A program made the position numbers and the translations under genes. The notes under the pieces are model-generated. The model saw nothing but the letters and a program-made list of their open reading frames with translations. It did no database searches and was not told the origin of the DNA. From Nocardia lijiangensis NBRC 108240 (GTDB lineage: Bacteria > Actinomycetota > Actinomycetes > Mycobacteriales > Mycobacteriaceae), in NCBI RefSeq assembly GCF_001613045.1, contig NZ_BDBP01000052.1, forward strand, positions 1 to 64,000: a stretch of DNA of 64,000 bases, read 5' to 3'. Position 1 is the first letter of the stretch; each line of letters opens with the position of its first letter. Positions 8,138 to 15,349 of this stretch are shown one piece after another.

Positions 8138-8746
8138 ATGCCACGAGTCAGCGAAGAGCACCTGGAACGCCGCCGACAGCAAATCCTCGACGCCGCGCAG
8201 CTGTGCTTCGCTCGCAAGGGCTTCTTCGAGACCTCGATGCAGGACGTGTTCGCCGAATCGGGGCTCTCGGCCGGTGCGGTGTACCGCTACTTCAAGAGCA
8301 AGAACGAGATCATCGCGGCGCTGGCCACCCAGACCACCGTGCACCTGCGGCTCGCAATGGCCGAGGCGGTGCGCTCCGACCCGCTGCCTACGCCCGCGGA
8401 GCTGGTGCGCGACATCGCCGAGGAGGTCGTCCGCCGCAGCGGCCCCGATGGCCCGGTCCGCCTGGCTCCCCAGGCGTGGGCGCTGGCACTGGTGAACGAC
8501 GGGGCGGCCGGACCCGTGCGCGAAACGATGCACGCGATGCGCGACATCTGGCGCGACTACGCCGTGCGCATGCGCGAGGTCGGCTGGCTACCGCCGGACG
8601 CCGACACCGACGCCGTGGCCAAGGCGATCATCGGATTCCTGCCCGGCTTCATCCTGCAGCACCTGATCTTGGAGGACCTCGACCCCGAGACCCTTGCCCG
8701 CGGCGTCGACCTGCTCGTCCCGGTCGGCAAGCCCGCCGTTCGCTGA
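8138..8746 (+). CDS. TetR family transcriptional regulator
   Basis: A 202-residue regulator. The helix-turn-helix occupies roughly residues 10-57 (RRQQILDAAQLCFARKGFFE, VFAESGLSAGAVYRYFKSKNEII), with a divergent ligand-binding helical domain after it. It is transcribed divergently from the YhgE-like membrane protein; two similar dyads in the 104-bp gap suggest it represses both. ATG at 8138 has only a weak ribosome site. The ligand cannot be predicted. Confidence 0.9.
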   Translation: MPRVSEEHLERRRQQILDAAQLCFARKGFFETSMQDVFAESGLSAGAVYRYFKSKNEIIAALATQTTVHLRLAMAEAVRSDPLPTPAELVRDIAEEVVRRSGPDGPVRLAPQAWALALVNDGAAGPVRETMHAMRDIWRDYAVRMREVGWLPPDADTDAVAKAIIGFLPGFILQHLILEDLDPETLARGVDLLVPVGKPAVR

Positions 8747-8756
8747 GGGCGGTCGG

Positions 8757-9185
8757 TCAGGGCAGCAAACCCTGGCGCGCCCGGCCCGCTCCGGAGAGGA
8801 CGAGCAGCAGCATGGTGGTCAGCGCCTGGTCGTCCAGGCCCGCGGCGGGGAAGGTGTAGCGCAGGATGACGTCGGCGAGCTTGCCGTGGCCGATCACGGT
8901 GAGCAAACCGAACTGCAAGTTGCTGTTGCGCTCCGCGACTCGCTTGTGCAGCTGCGGCTTCAGCGGGCGGTCCCAGGCCAGCACGCAGGTCATGGACACC
9001 ACGTCGAGGCCGGGCGCCAGATTCACCGCGCGCAGCGAGCACAGCGCGCCCTCGTACTCGAAGCCGAGCGAACCGTCCGCGTCGACGCGCACGTCGACGT
9101 CGTACTGGGACAGGCAGGCTCCCGCCCGCGCCTGAAGCTCGATGTCGGGGGTGACCGCTGCGTCCATATCCGTGCCGCCGTTCAC
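8757..9185 (-). CDS. YbjN domain-containing protein
   Basis: A 142-residue protein of the YbjN family (type III chaperone-like fold, function unsettled). Features are the start VTPDIELQARAGACLSQYDVDV, an LCSLRAVNLAPGLDVVSM strand pair and a C-terminal helix. GTG at 9183-9185 overlaps the uppS stop codon in a GTGA arrangement, implying translational coupling. An in-frame ATG at 9167 is an alternative. It is the last gene of the recO-uppS-ybjN run. Confidence 0.75.
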   Translation of the reverse strand: MNGGTDMDAAVTPDIELQARAGACLSQYDVDVRVDADGSLGFEYEGALCSLRAVNLAPGLDVVSMTCVLAWDRPLKPQLHKRVAERNSNLQFGLLTVIGHGKLADVILRYTFPAAGLDDQALTTMLLLVLSGAGRARQGLLP

Positions 9186-10015
9186 TTCGTGCCGCCGAAG
9201 CGGCGGTCACGCGAAGCGTACTGGAGGCAGGCCTCCCACAGGTTGCGCCTGTCGAAATCGGGAAACAAGGTGTCCTGGTACACGTACTCGGCGTAGGCGG
9301 ACTGCCAGATGAGGAAGTTCGAGCTGCGGAATTCACCCGAAGGACGCAGGAACAGGTCGACGTCGGGCATGTCCGGCTCGTCGAGGAACCGCGCGACGGT
9401 GGCCTCGGTGACCTTCTCGGGATCGATCTCGCCCGCCGCCACGCGCCGCGCGATTTCCCTTGCCGCATCGGCGATTTCGGCGCGACCGCCGTAGTTGACG
9501 CACATCGTCAGCGTCATCACCGTGTTGTCCTTGGTGAGCTCCTGGGCGGTCTCCAGCTCGTTGATCACGCTGCGCCACAGGCGCGGTCGCCGCCCGGCCC
9601 AGCGCACCCGCACACCCATCTCGTGCATCTCGTCGCGGCGGCGGCGGATCACGTCACGGTTGAAGCCCATCAGGAAGCGCACCTCGTCCGGGCTGCGCCG
9701 CCAGTTCTCGGTGGAGAACGCGTAGGCCGAGAGCCACTTCACGCCGATCTCGATGCAGCCTTCGACGGTGTCCATCAGCACCGCCTCGCCACGCTCGTGT
9801 CCCGCGGTGCGCGGCAGCCCGCGCTCCTGCGCCCACCGGCCGTTGCCGTCCATGACCAGCGCCACGTGGTTGGGCACCAGTTCCGGCGGCAGCTGCGGCG
9901 GCCGCGCGCCCGAGGGATGCGGCGACGGCGGGCGGACGGTGCGGCCCGCGTTCGGCTGCCCGCTGCTCGACCTGGTCGCGGTGGAGGAGTCTCGACGGAG
10001 GATCACGGCTTCCAT
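9182..10015 (-). CDS. uppS: Long-chain (Z)-isoprenyl diphosphate synthase
   Basis: A 277-residue cis-prenyltransferase matching M. tuberculosis Rv2361c, which makes decaprenyl diphosphate, the lipid carrier for peptidoglycan and arabinogalactan precursors. Catalytic Asp56 lies in VALVMDGNGRWA. Other family motifs are STENWRRSPDEV, MCVNYGGRAEI and the C-terminal DLFLRPSGEFRSSNFLIWQ. The N-terminal 45 residues are Pro/Ser-rich, as in mycobacterial homologues. ATG at 10015 follows AGGCAGG; an upstream in-frame ATG at 10084 has GGAG directly against it and would extend the disordered start. It lies downstream of recO and is coupled to ybjN. Confidence 0.92.
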   Translation of the reverse strand: MEAVILRRDSSTATRSSSGQPNAGRTVRPPSPHPSGARPPQLPPELVPNHVALVMDGNGRWAQERGLPRTAGHERGEAVLMDTVEGCIEIGVKWLSAYAFSTENWRRSPDEVRFLMGFNRDVIRRRRDEMHEMGVRVRWAGRRPRLWRSVINELETAQELTKDNTVMTLTMCVNYGGRAEIADAAREIARRVAAGEIDPEKVTEATVARFLDEPDMPDVDLFLRPSGEFRSSNFLIWQSAYAEYVYQDTLFPDFDRRNLWEACLQYASRDRRFGGTK

Positions 10016-10124
10016 CCTGCCTGATCCGGCGCGCTGCGCGAGACGCCCCCGCGAATCGAACCGCCGACCGGACGGCCGGGACATCTCCGCGGCCGCGATC
10101 GGGCAGGCGACCAGCGCACAGGGC

Positions 10125-10886
10125 TCAGCCGACGCGTCCAGCGGGCGCGGGCGTCCTGCTGCGCTCGATCAGCGGCAGCGTCCGCAGCTGACGTTCCAGA
10201 TGCCATTGCAGATGGGCGGCGACCAGTCCGCTGGCCTGGCGGCGGACCGAATCGGGCACCGTCACGATGTAGTCCCACTCCCCCTTCAGCAGGGCGACGA
10301 GCAGATCCAGGACTCCCGGCGCGGGCGTGGCCGCGCCCGGCGGGCGGCAGTGCACGCAGACCGCGCCGCCCGCCGCCACGTGAAAGGCGCGGTGCGGACC
10401 GGGGGTCGCGCACTTGGCGCATTCGTCCAGCGCGGGCGCCCACCCCGCAAATCCCATGGCGCGCAACAGGAATGCGTCGAGGATGAGTTCGTGCGGGCGC
10501 TGCTGGGCGGCGATGGCCCGCAGCGCGCTCGCGGTCAGCGCGTGCAGCCGCGGCGCGGGCGCGCGTTCCTCGCCCGCGAGGCGTTCGGCGGTCTCCAGCA
10601 CCGCGCAGGCGGTGGTGTAGCGGCCGTAGTCGTCGATGATGTCCGCGGCGAAGGATTCGACGGTGGTCACCTGGGTGACCGTGTCCAGCGTGCGGCCGGG
10701 ATGCAGTTGCACGTCGATATAGGAGAACGGCTCCAACCGGGCGCCGAACCGGGACTTGGTCCGCCGCACCCCTTTGGCCACCGCCCGGACCAGGCCGTAC
10801 CTGCGCGTCAGCAGTGTGACGATACGGTCCGCCTCGCCCAGCTTGTGCTGGCGCACCACGACCGCCTCATCCCGATACAACTGCAC
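10125..10886 (-). CDS. recO: DNA repair protein RecO
   Basis: A 253-residue recombination mediator that loads RecA in the RecFOR pathway. An N-terminal OB-fold (YRDEAVVVRQHKLGEADRIV) and helical middle are followed by a zinc-binding pair, Cys156/Cys159 (CAKC) and Cys177/Cys180 (CVHC). GTG at 10886 follows GGGAGGATG, a strong site, and gives the standard RecO start; a much longer upstream frame is not RecO-like. The position beside uppS and amiA2 is the same as Rv2362c in M. tuberculosis. Confidence 0.93.
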   Translation of the reverse strand: MQLYRDEAVVVRQHKLGEADRIVTLLTRRYGLVRAVAKGVRRTKSRFGARLEPFSYIDVQLHPGRTLDTVTQVTTVESFAADIIDDYGRYTTACAVLETAERLAGEERAPAPRLHALTASALRAIAAQQRPHELILDAFLLRAMGFAGWAPALDECAKCATPGPHRAFHVAAGGAVCVHCRPPGAATPAPGVLDLLVALLKGEWDYIVTVPDSVRRQASGLVAAHLQWHLERQLRTLPLIERSRTPAPAGRVG

Positions 10887-10951
10887 ACGGTCATCCTCCC
10901 ACGAACCGGCGACAGCGCACGGCCGCCTCGCCTCGGCGTAGCTGCCGCATT

Positions 10952-11551
10952 CTAGGTGCGCAGCAAACCCGCGACGAGCAACAGCAGCGACTGCTGGGCC
11001 TGCGCGCGGGCGGCCTCCTTGTCCTCGGCGTGCGCGACGATCAGCCCCGCCTCGGCCACGGCGCTGAGCAGCAGCCGCGCCAGGATCTCGACGGGAGCGT
11101 CCGCGATCAGCTCCGCAGCGCGTGCGCGTTCGAGCTCGGCGGTGATCAGGCCGAGTCCGTGCCTGGCCTCGAAGGCGCGCCACTCCTCCCAGCCGAGCAC
11201 GGCCGGTGCGTCGTGGAGCGCGATGCGGATCATCTCGGGCCGCTGGCAGATGTCGAGGAAGACGTTCAGGCCGACGGCCATCGAGGCGAGGATGTCGTCG
11301 GGATCGACGGCGGCGATGGTCCGCCGGATCTCCGCGGTGCTGTCCGACTCGAGCCGTTCGAGCACAGCGAGGAACAGCCCGCGCTTGTCGCCGTAGTGGT
11401 GGTGCAGGGCGCCGCGGGTGACACCCGCCTCGGCCACCAGCTGCTCGGCGGAGGTGGCCGCGAAACCACGCTCGGCGAACAGGCGCCGCCCCGCGTCTTC
11501 CAGGGCGGCCCTTGTCGTGCGGGAGCGGTCCTCCTGGCTACGGCGTGGCAT
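10952..11551 (-). CDS. TetR family transcriptional regulator
   Basis: A 199-residue regulator with a clear HTH (RRLFAERGFAATSAEQLVAEAGVTRGALHHHYGDKRGLF). The C-terminus is helical and Ala/Leu-rich. Its start lies inside the last 14 bases of the upstream hydrolase gene, so the two are translationally coupled. The symmetrical 27-bp palindrome ahead of that operon (12439-12465) is the natural autoregulatory operator. Confidence 0.9.
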   Translation of the reverse strand: MPRRSQEDRSRTTRAALEDAGRRLFAERGFAATSAEQLVAEAGVTRGALHHHYGDKRGLFLAVLERLESDSTAEIRRTIAAVDPDDILASMAVGLNVFLDICQRPEMIRIALHDAPAVLGWEEWRAFEARHGLGLITAELERARAAELIADAPVEILARLLLSAVAEAGLIVAHAEDKEAARAQAQQSLLLLVAGLLRT

Positions 11552-12404
11552 GCAGCCGAGTGAACTCCAGAATCCGTTGCGTCAGCAACTCGGGCTGATC
11601 CTCGGGCAGGAAGGTGTAGGAGTCGTCGATCAGCTCCAGTGTCGCGTCGGGGAACTCGCGGGTCAGCCGCTCGGCGTAGGCGACGGGGAACAGCTTGTCC
11701 TCGCGCGCCCAGACGATCAGCACCGGAAGGCGGACGTCCCCGAACCGGGTCGAGGCGTCCAGCGTGTAGCGGCGGTGCGCGGATTTCAGGAAGCGCCGCA
11801 GGTCCTTTCGGATGGCGCCGGACCGGCGGCTCGGCAGCAGATACGAGTCGACGTACTCGGCGGGCACCGGCCGCTTGCTCACCCAGCCGAACGCCAGCGG
11901 CAGCCGGTGCAGCGCGCGCAGGCGCAGCGCCTCGGCGAGCGGGCGCATCGATCCCGGCACGCGCGCGAGCAGCGGCAGCGAGGTGAACGGCTGCGGCAGG
12001 AACTTCTCGTGGCTGTCGACTGAGGCGAGCACCACGCGGCCGATGCGGTCGGTGTTGCGGGCCAGCAATACCTGGGTGATCGCACCGCCGGTGTCGTTGG
12101 CGACCAGGGTGACGTCGGTCAGGTCGAGCCGCTCGAGGAAGGCGGCGATGAGATCGGCGACCCCGGTCGGCGTCAGGTCCGCGTCGGGCATCGGGATCGA
12201 GTGCGAGCCGAGCGGCCAGTCGGGTGTCAGGCAGCGGTAGCCCGCGGCGGCGACGGCGGGCACGACCCCGCGCCACAGATCGGCATTGACGAGCAGGCCG
12301 TGCACGAAGACGACCGGCGCGCCGGTTCCCGTCTCGTGGTAGCGGATGCGGCCGCCGGGCAGGGCGATCTCGTGCGCGGGACCGAGTGACGGGCTGATTC
12401 CCAT
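11538..12404 (-). CDS. Alpha/beta hydrolase
   Basis: A 288-residue alpha/beta-hydrolase-fold protein. The oxyanion segment VVFVHGLLVNADLW is followed by a nucleophile-elbow region VANDTGGAITQ (about residue 100). Asp sits in place of the usual Ser in a haloalkane-dehalogenase-like N-D-x-G-G arrangement. Acid and later segments are VLIVWAREDKLFP and DDSYTFLPEDQPE. The nucleophilic Asp suggests dehalogenase or epoxide-hydrolase-like chemistry rather than esterase, but the expected base His near the C-terminus is not obvious. ATG at 12404 follows GGAGGAAACC. It is operonic with the TetR gene. Confidence 0.8.
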   Translation of the reverse strand: MGISPSLGPAHEIALPGGRIRYHETGTGAPVVFVHGLLVNADLWRGVVPAVAAAGYRCLTPDWPLGSHSIPMPDADLTPTGVADLIAAFLERLDLTDVTLVANDTGGAITQVLLARNTDRIGRVVLASVDSHEKFLPQPFTSLPLLARVPGSMRPLAEALRLRALHRLPLAFGWVSKRPVPAEYVDSYLLPSRRSGAIRKDLRRFLKSAHRRYTLDASTRFGDVRLPVLIVWAREDKLFPVAYAERLTREFPDATLELIDDSYTFLPEDQPELLTQRILEFTRLHATP

Positions 12405-12438
12405 GGTTTCCTCCGAATGTTCGGGCGACCCCTCCACC

Positions 12439-12465
12439 TTTACATACATACCGTATGTACGTAAA
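12439..12465. promoter_or_regulatory. 27-bp palindromic operator upstream of hydrolase-TetR operon
   Basis: A near-perfect odd-length dyad: TTTACATACATAC, central C, GTATGTACGTAAA. The only break is one position in each outer half. It lies 35 bp upstream of the hydrolase start, where a TetR dimer pair would block transcription of both genes. Confidence 0.8.
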
Positions 12466-12585
12466 GGATCGGCGGGACGCAACGGAAATTCGCGACGGCC
12501 CTCGCCACGTACGAAACAACGAGCGGTCATCCACGACCCGGCGGTGATGCACTTCGGGAGCGCCCGGCGATAACACGATGTGGAC

Positions 12586-12624
12586 GGTCGTCCAATACAG
12601 CGCTACCGTTCACACCGGACGACC
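12586..12624 (+). promoter_or_regulatory. Inverted repeat upstream of amiA2
   Basis: GGTCGTCC at 12586-12593 and GGACGACC at 12617-12624 are exact inverted copies separated by 23 bp, ending 17 bp before the amiA2 ATG. It could be an operator pair or a leader stem. No regulator is assigned. Confidence 0.35.
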
Positions 12625-12641
12625 GAAGAGAGGGAGCTCAC

Positions 12642-14102
12642 ATGACGGTGCCGAACCGAGCGCTCAAGCCTGCCGCCGAACCGGAATCCGCCGACGGCGC
12701 GATGCCGTCGGGCGACCCCGGCCTCGCCGAGCTGGCCGGTGCACTCGCGGCGGGCACGGTGAGCTCCACGGCGGCCGTCGCGGCGGCGCTCGACCGGATC
12801 GAGGCGAGCCAGCCGACGCTCAACGCCTTCCGGGTGGTCCGCAGGGACCGGGCGCTGGCCGAGGCCGCCGAAGCCGACCGGCGCCTCGCCGCGGGCGAGC
12901 GGCTGCCGCTGCTCGGCGTGCCGATCGCCGTCAAGGACGACACCGACATCGCCGGTGAGCCGACGGCATTCGGCTGCGGCGGCGACTTCGCGCCGAAAAC
13001 CGAAGACGCCGAAGCGGTTCGGCGACTACGCGCGGCGGGCGCGGTGATCGTCGGCAAGACCAACACCTGCGAGCTCGGCCAGCTGCCGTTCACCAGCGGC
13101 GCGGCCTTCGGGCACACCCGCAATCCGTGGCACCGCGAGCACACGCCCGGCGGCTCCTCGGGCGGCTCCTCGGCCGCCGTTGCGGCCGGATTGGTGCCCG
13201 CCGCACTGGGTTCCGACGGCGCTGGCTCGGTCCGCATCCCCGCGGCCTGGACCAACCTCGTCGGCATCAAGCCGCAGCGCGGACGCATCTCCACCTGGCC
13301 GGAAGCCGAGGCGTTCCAGGGCCTCACGGTGAACGGGCCGCTGGCCCGCACCGTCGCCGACGCGGCTCTCCTGCTGGACGCGGCGGCGGGCCCGCACCCC
13401 GGCGACCGGCACACCCCCGAGCCGATCCGTGTCTCCGACGCCGTCGGGCGCGACCCCGGCCGCCTGAGAATCGCTCTCTCGCTGCGGATTCCGTTCACCG
13501 CCACCAAGACGACGCTGCACCCCGAGGTCAGGGCCGCGGTGCGCGGCATCGCCTCGGTGCTGCGCAAGCTCGGCCACTCGGTCACCGTCGCCGACCTGCA
13601 CTACGGATTGCTCATGGGCGCCTCGTTCCTGCCGCGCTCGATGGCGGGCATCCGCACCGTGCACGACCGGATGCCCGGCGCCGAGGTGGACCCGCGCACC
13701 CGCGCCAACGTCCGCTTCGGCCGGGTGCTCGGCGGACCGGCGCTCTTCGCCGCGCGCCAGGCGGAACCGTTGCTGCACAAGCGCATCGGCACCTTCTTCT
13801 CCGACTACGACCTGGTGCTCGCGCCCACCACCGCCACTCCCCCGCCGCGCGCCGAGGAGATCGACGGCATCGGGGTCAACGCCACCAACAACCTCATCAC
13901 CGCCGCCTGCCCGTACACCTGGCCGTGGAACGTGCTCGGCTGGCCGAGCGTGAACGTCCCCGCCGGCTTCACCGAGGCGGGCCTGCCGGTCGGCGCTCAG
14001 CTGATGGGCAGCGCGGCCTCCGAGGCGCTGCTGGTTTCCGTTGCGGCGCAACTGGAGTCCGAGCTGCACTGGGAGCGGCACCGCGCCGAACCGTGGTGGT
14101 GA
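12642..14102 (+). CDS. amiA2: Amidase (amidase signature family)
   Basis: A 486-residue amidase-signature hydrolase corresponding to M. tuberculosis AmiA2 (Rv2363). The Ser-cisSer-Lys triad is visible: Lys98 in IAVKDDTD, the GGSSGGSS motif at 170-177, and the nucleophile Ser196 in GAGSVRIPAA. It hydrolyses amides to carboxylates and ammonia; the physiological substrate is not known. ATG at 12642 follows GAGGGAG. It is convergent with terC, 12 bp apart with no clear hairpin between them. Confidence 0.92.
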   Translation: MTVPNRALKPAAEPESADGAMPSGDPGLAELAGALAAGTVSSTAAVAAALDRIEASQPTLNAFRVVRRDRALAEAAEADRRLAAGERLPLLGVPIAVKDDTDIAGEPTAFGCGGDFAPKTEDAEAVRRLRAAGAVIVGKTNTCELGQLPFTSGAAFGHTRNPWHREHTPGGSSGGSSAAVAAGLVPAALGSDGAGSVRIPAAWTNLVGIKPQRGRISTWPEAEAFQGLTVNGPLARTVADAALLLDAAAGPHPGDRHTPEPIRVSDAVGRDPGRLRIALSLRIPFTATKTTLHPEVRAAVRGIASVLRKLGHSVTVADLHYGLLMGASFLPRSMAGIRTVHDRMPGAEVDPRTRANVRFGRVLGGPALFAARQAEPLLHKRIGTFFSDYDLVLAPTTATPPPRAEEIDGIGVNATNNLITAACPYTWPWNVLGWPSVNVPAGFTEAGLPVGAQLMGSAASEALLVSVAAQLESELHWERHRAEPWW

Positions 14103-14114
14103 TCGACGGCCTGG

Positions 14115-15086
14115 TCAGCTGCACGCGGCGGTGAGTTCCGCGCGCTGCTGACGCTTGGTCGCGACGAGGCTGGAGATCGTGGTCGCCGTCAGCACGCCGA
14201 AGATCACCGCGAGCGAGACGCCGATCGAGATCTCCGGCACCGCGACGCCGGATTCGTGCAGCGCGTGCAGGAACAGCTTGACGCCGATGAAGCCCAGGAT
14301 GGCCGAGAGGCCGTAGCTGAGGTGGACGAGCTTGGTGAGCAGCCCGCCGATGAGGAAGTACAGCTGGCGCAGACCCATCAGGGCGAAAGCGTTGGCGGTG
14401 AAGACGATGTACGGGTTCTGGGTGAGCCCGAAGATGGCCGGGATGGAGTCCAAGGCGAACAGCAGGTCGGTGGTGCCGATCGCCAGGATGACCACCAGCA
14501 TCGGCGTCATGATCCGCTTGCCGTTCTGCACCACCCACAGCTTGGTGCCGTGATAGCGGTCGGCAACGCCGAAGCGCCGCTCCAGGCTCTTCAGCAGGCG
14601 GTCCTCCTCGAACTCCTCCTTCTCGCCGCCGGCACGCGCCTCCTTGATCAGGTTCCACGCGGTCCACAGCAGGAAGGCGCCGAACAGGTAGAAGATCCAG
14701 GAGAAGCTGGCGATCAGGGTGGCGCCCGCGGCGATGAACACACCGCGCAGCACGAGCGCGAGGAGCACGCCGATCAGCAGCACCCGTTGCTGATACTTCG
14801 ACGGCACCGCGAATTTCGCCATGATCATCACGAACACGAACAGGTTGTCCACGCTGAGGGATTTCTCGGTGACGAAGCCCGCGAAGAACTCCCCGGCGGG
14901 CTGCCCGCCCGCAAAGATCCACAACCCGAGCCCGAAGAGCACCGCCAGCGCGATCCAGACCACGGTCCAGATCCCGGCTTCCTTCAGCGACACTTCGTGC
15001 GGCTTGCGCCCGATGAAGAAATCGACCGCGATCAACACACCGAGCACCACGATGGTGGCGACCCACAGGGTCGGCGAAACTTCCAC
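14115..15086 (-). CDS. TerC family integral membrane protein, probable manganese exporter
   Basis: A 323-residue TerC/Alx-type protein with about eight transmembrane helices. Intramembrane acidic residues typical of the family are present in LIAVDFFIGRKPHE, SVDNLFVFVMIM and FALDSIPAIFG. Homologues (Alx in E. coli, MeeF/MeeY in Bacillus) export Mn2+ or metallate exoenzymes. The GTG start at 15086 follows GGAGG at eight-base spacing. That ribosome site is buried in a long hairpin at the 3' end of a yybP-ykoY manganese riboswitch, which supports the Mn assignment. Confidence 0.9.
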   Translation of the reverse strand: MEVSPTLWVATIVVLGVLIAVDFFIGRKPHEVSLKEAGIWTVVWIALAVLFGLGLWIFAGGQPAGEFFAGFVTEKSLSVDNLFVFVMIMAKFAVPSKYQQRVLLIGVLLALVLRGVFIAAGATLIASFSWIFYLFGAFLLWTAWNLIKEARAGGEKEEFEEDRLLKSLERRFGVADRYHGTKLWVVQNGKRIMTPMLVVILAIGTTDLLFALDSIPAIFGLTQNPYIVFTANAFALMGLRQLYFLIGGLLTKLVHLSYGLSAILGFIGVKLFLHALHESGVAVPEISIGVSLAVIFGVLTATTISSLVATKRQQRAELTAACS

Positions 15087-15240
15087 GACAGGACCTCCGG
15101 TATCCGCGACGGCATGCGTCGCTACCGGAGGTCTCTTCCACCCGGCCGCTTCGGATCAGGGCCGGGCCGCCACCCCGGGATCCGAAGGCGGATCCGTACT
15201 GACGGGGCTGACGTCGGGGGAATACTCCCCTCCACCGGGC
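15087..15240 (-). promoter_or_regulatory. yybP-ykoY manganese riboswitch controlling terC
   Basis: Read on the minus strand, the leader has the family's hallmarks. GGAGGGGAGTA forms the 5' side of P1 and the L1 metal loop. A GACGTCAGCCCCGTCAGTACG arm follows. A CCCGGCC/GGCCGGG stem carries CTGATCC in its loop. The 3' GAGACCTCC closes P1 against GGAGG. The same CCTCC also pairs with the terC ribosome site: arms 15092-15102 and 15123-15133 are perfectly complementary over 11 bp, with a second GCGAC/GTCGC stem inside. Mn2+ should stabilise P1 and free the GGAGG, turning translation on. Confidence 0.85.
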
Positions 15241-15242
15241 CC

Positions 15243-15248
15243 ACTATA
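15243..15248 (-). promoter_or_regulatory. Putative -10 element for the terC riboswitch transcript
   Basis: TATAGT on the minus strand is a good -10 hexamer and places transcription start near 15236, exactly at the 5' edge of the riboswitch P1. No convincing -35 was seen. Confidence 0.6.
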
Positions 15249-15286
15249 CAGATCCGCCTGATGCGGGCGAGTCTTCGTTGCTCAGC

Positions 15287-15349
15287 TCACGATCACTCAG
15301 CGCCAGCTCGAGACCACTCAGCGCCAGCTCACGATCACTCAGCGCCGTG
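15287..15349. repeat. Three tandem 21-bp repeats at the 3' end of the ligand-binding protein gene
   Basis: Units at 15287-15307, 15308-15328 and 15329-15349 share CACTCAGCGCC at the same offset; units 1 and 3 are almost identical and unit 2 differs at a few central bases. The array overlaps the stop codon of the upstream gene (stop at 15339-15341). Confidence 0.75.
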
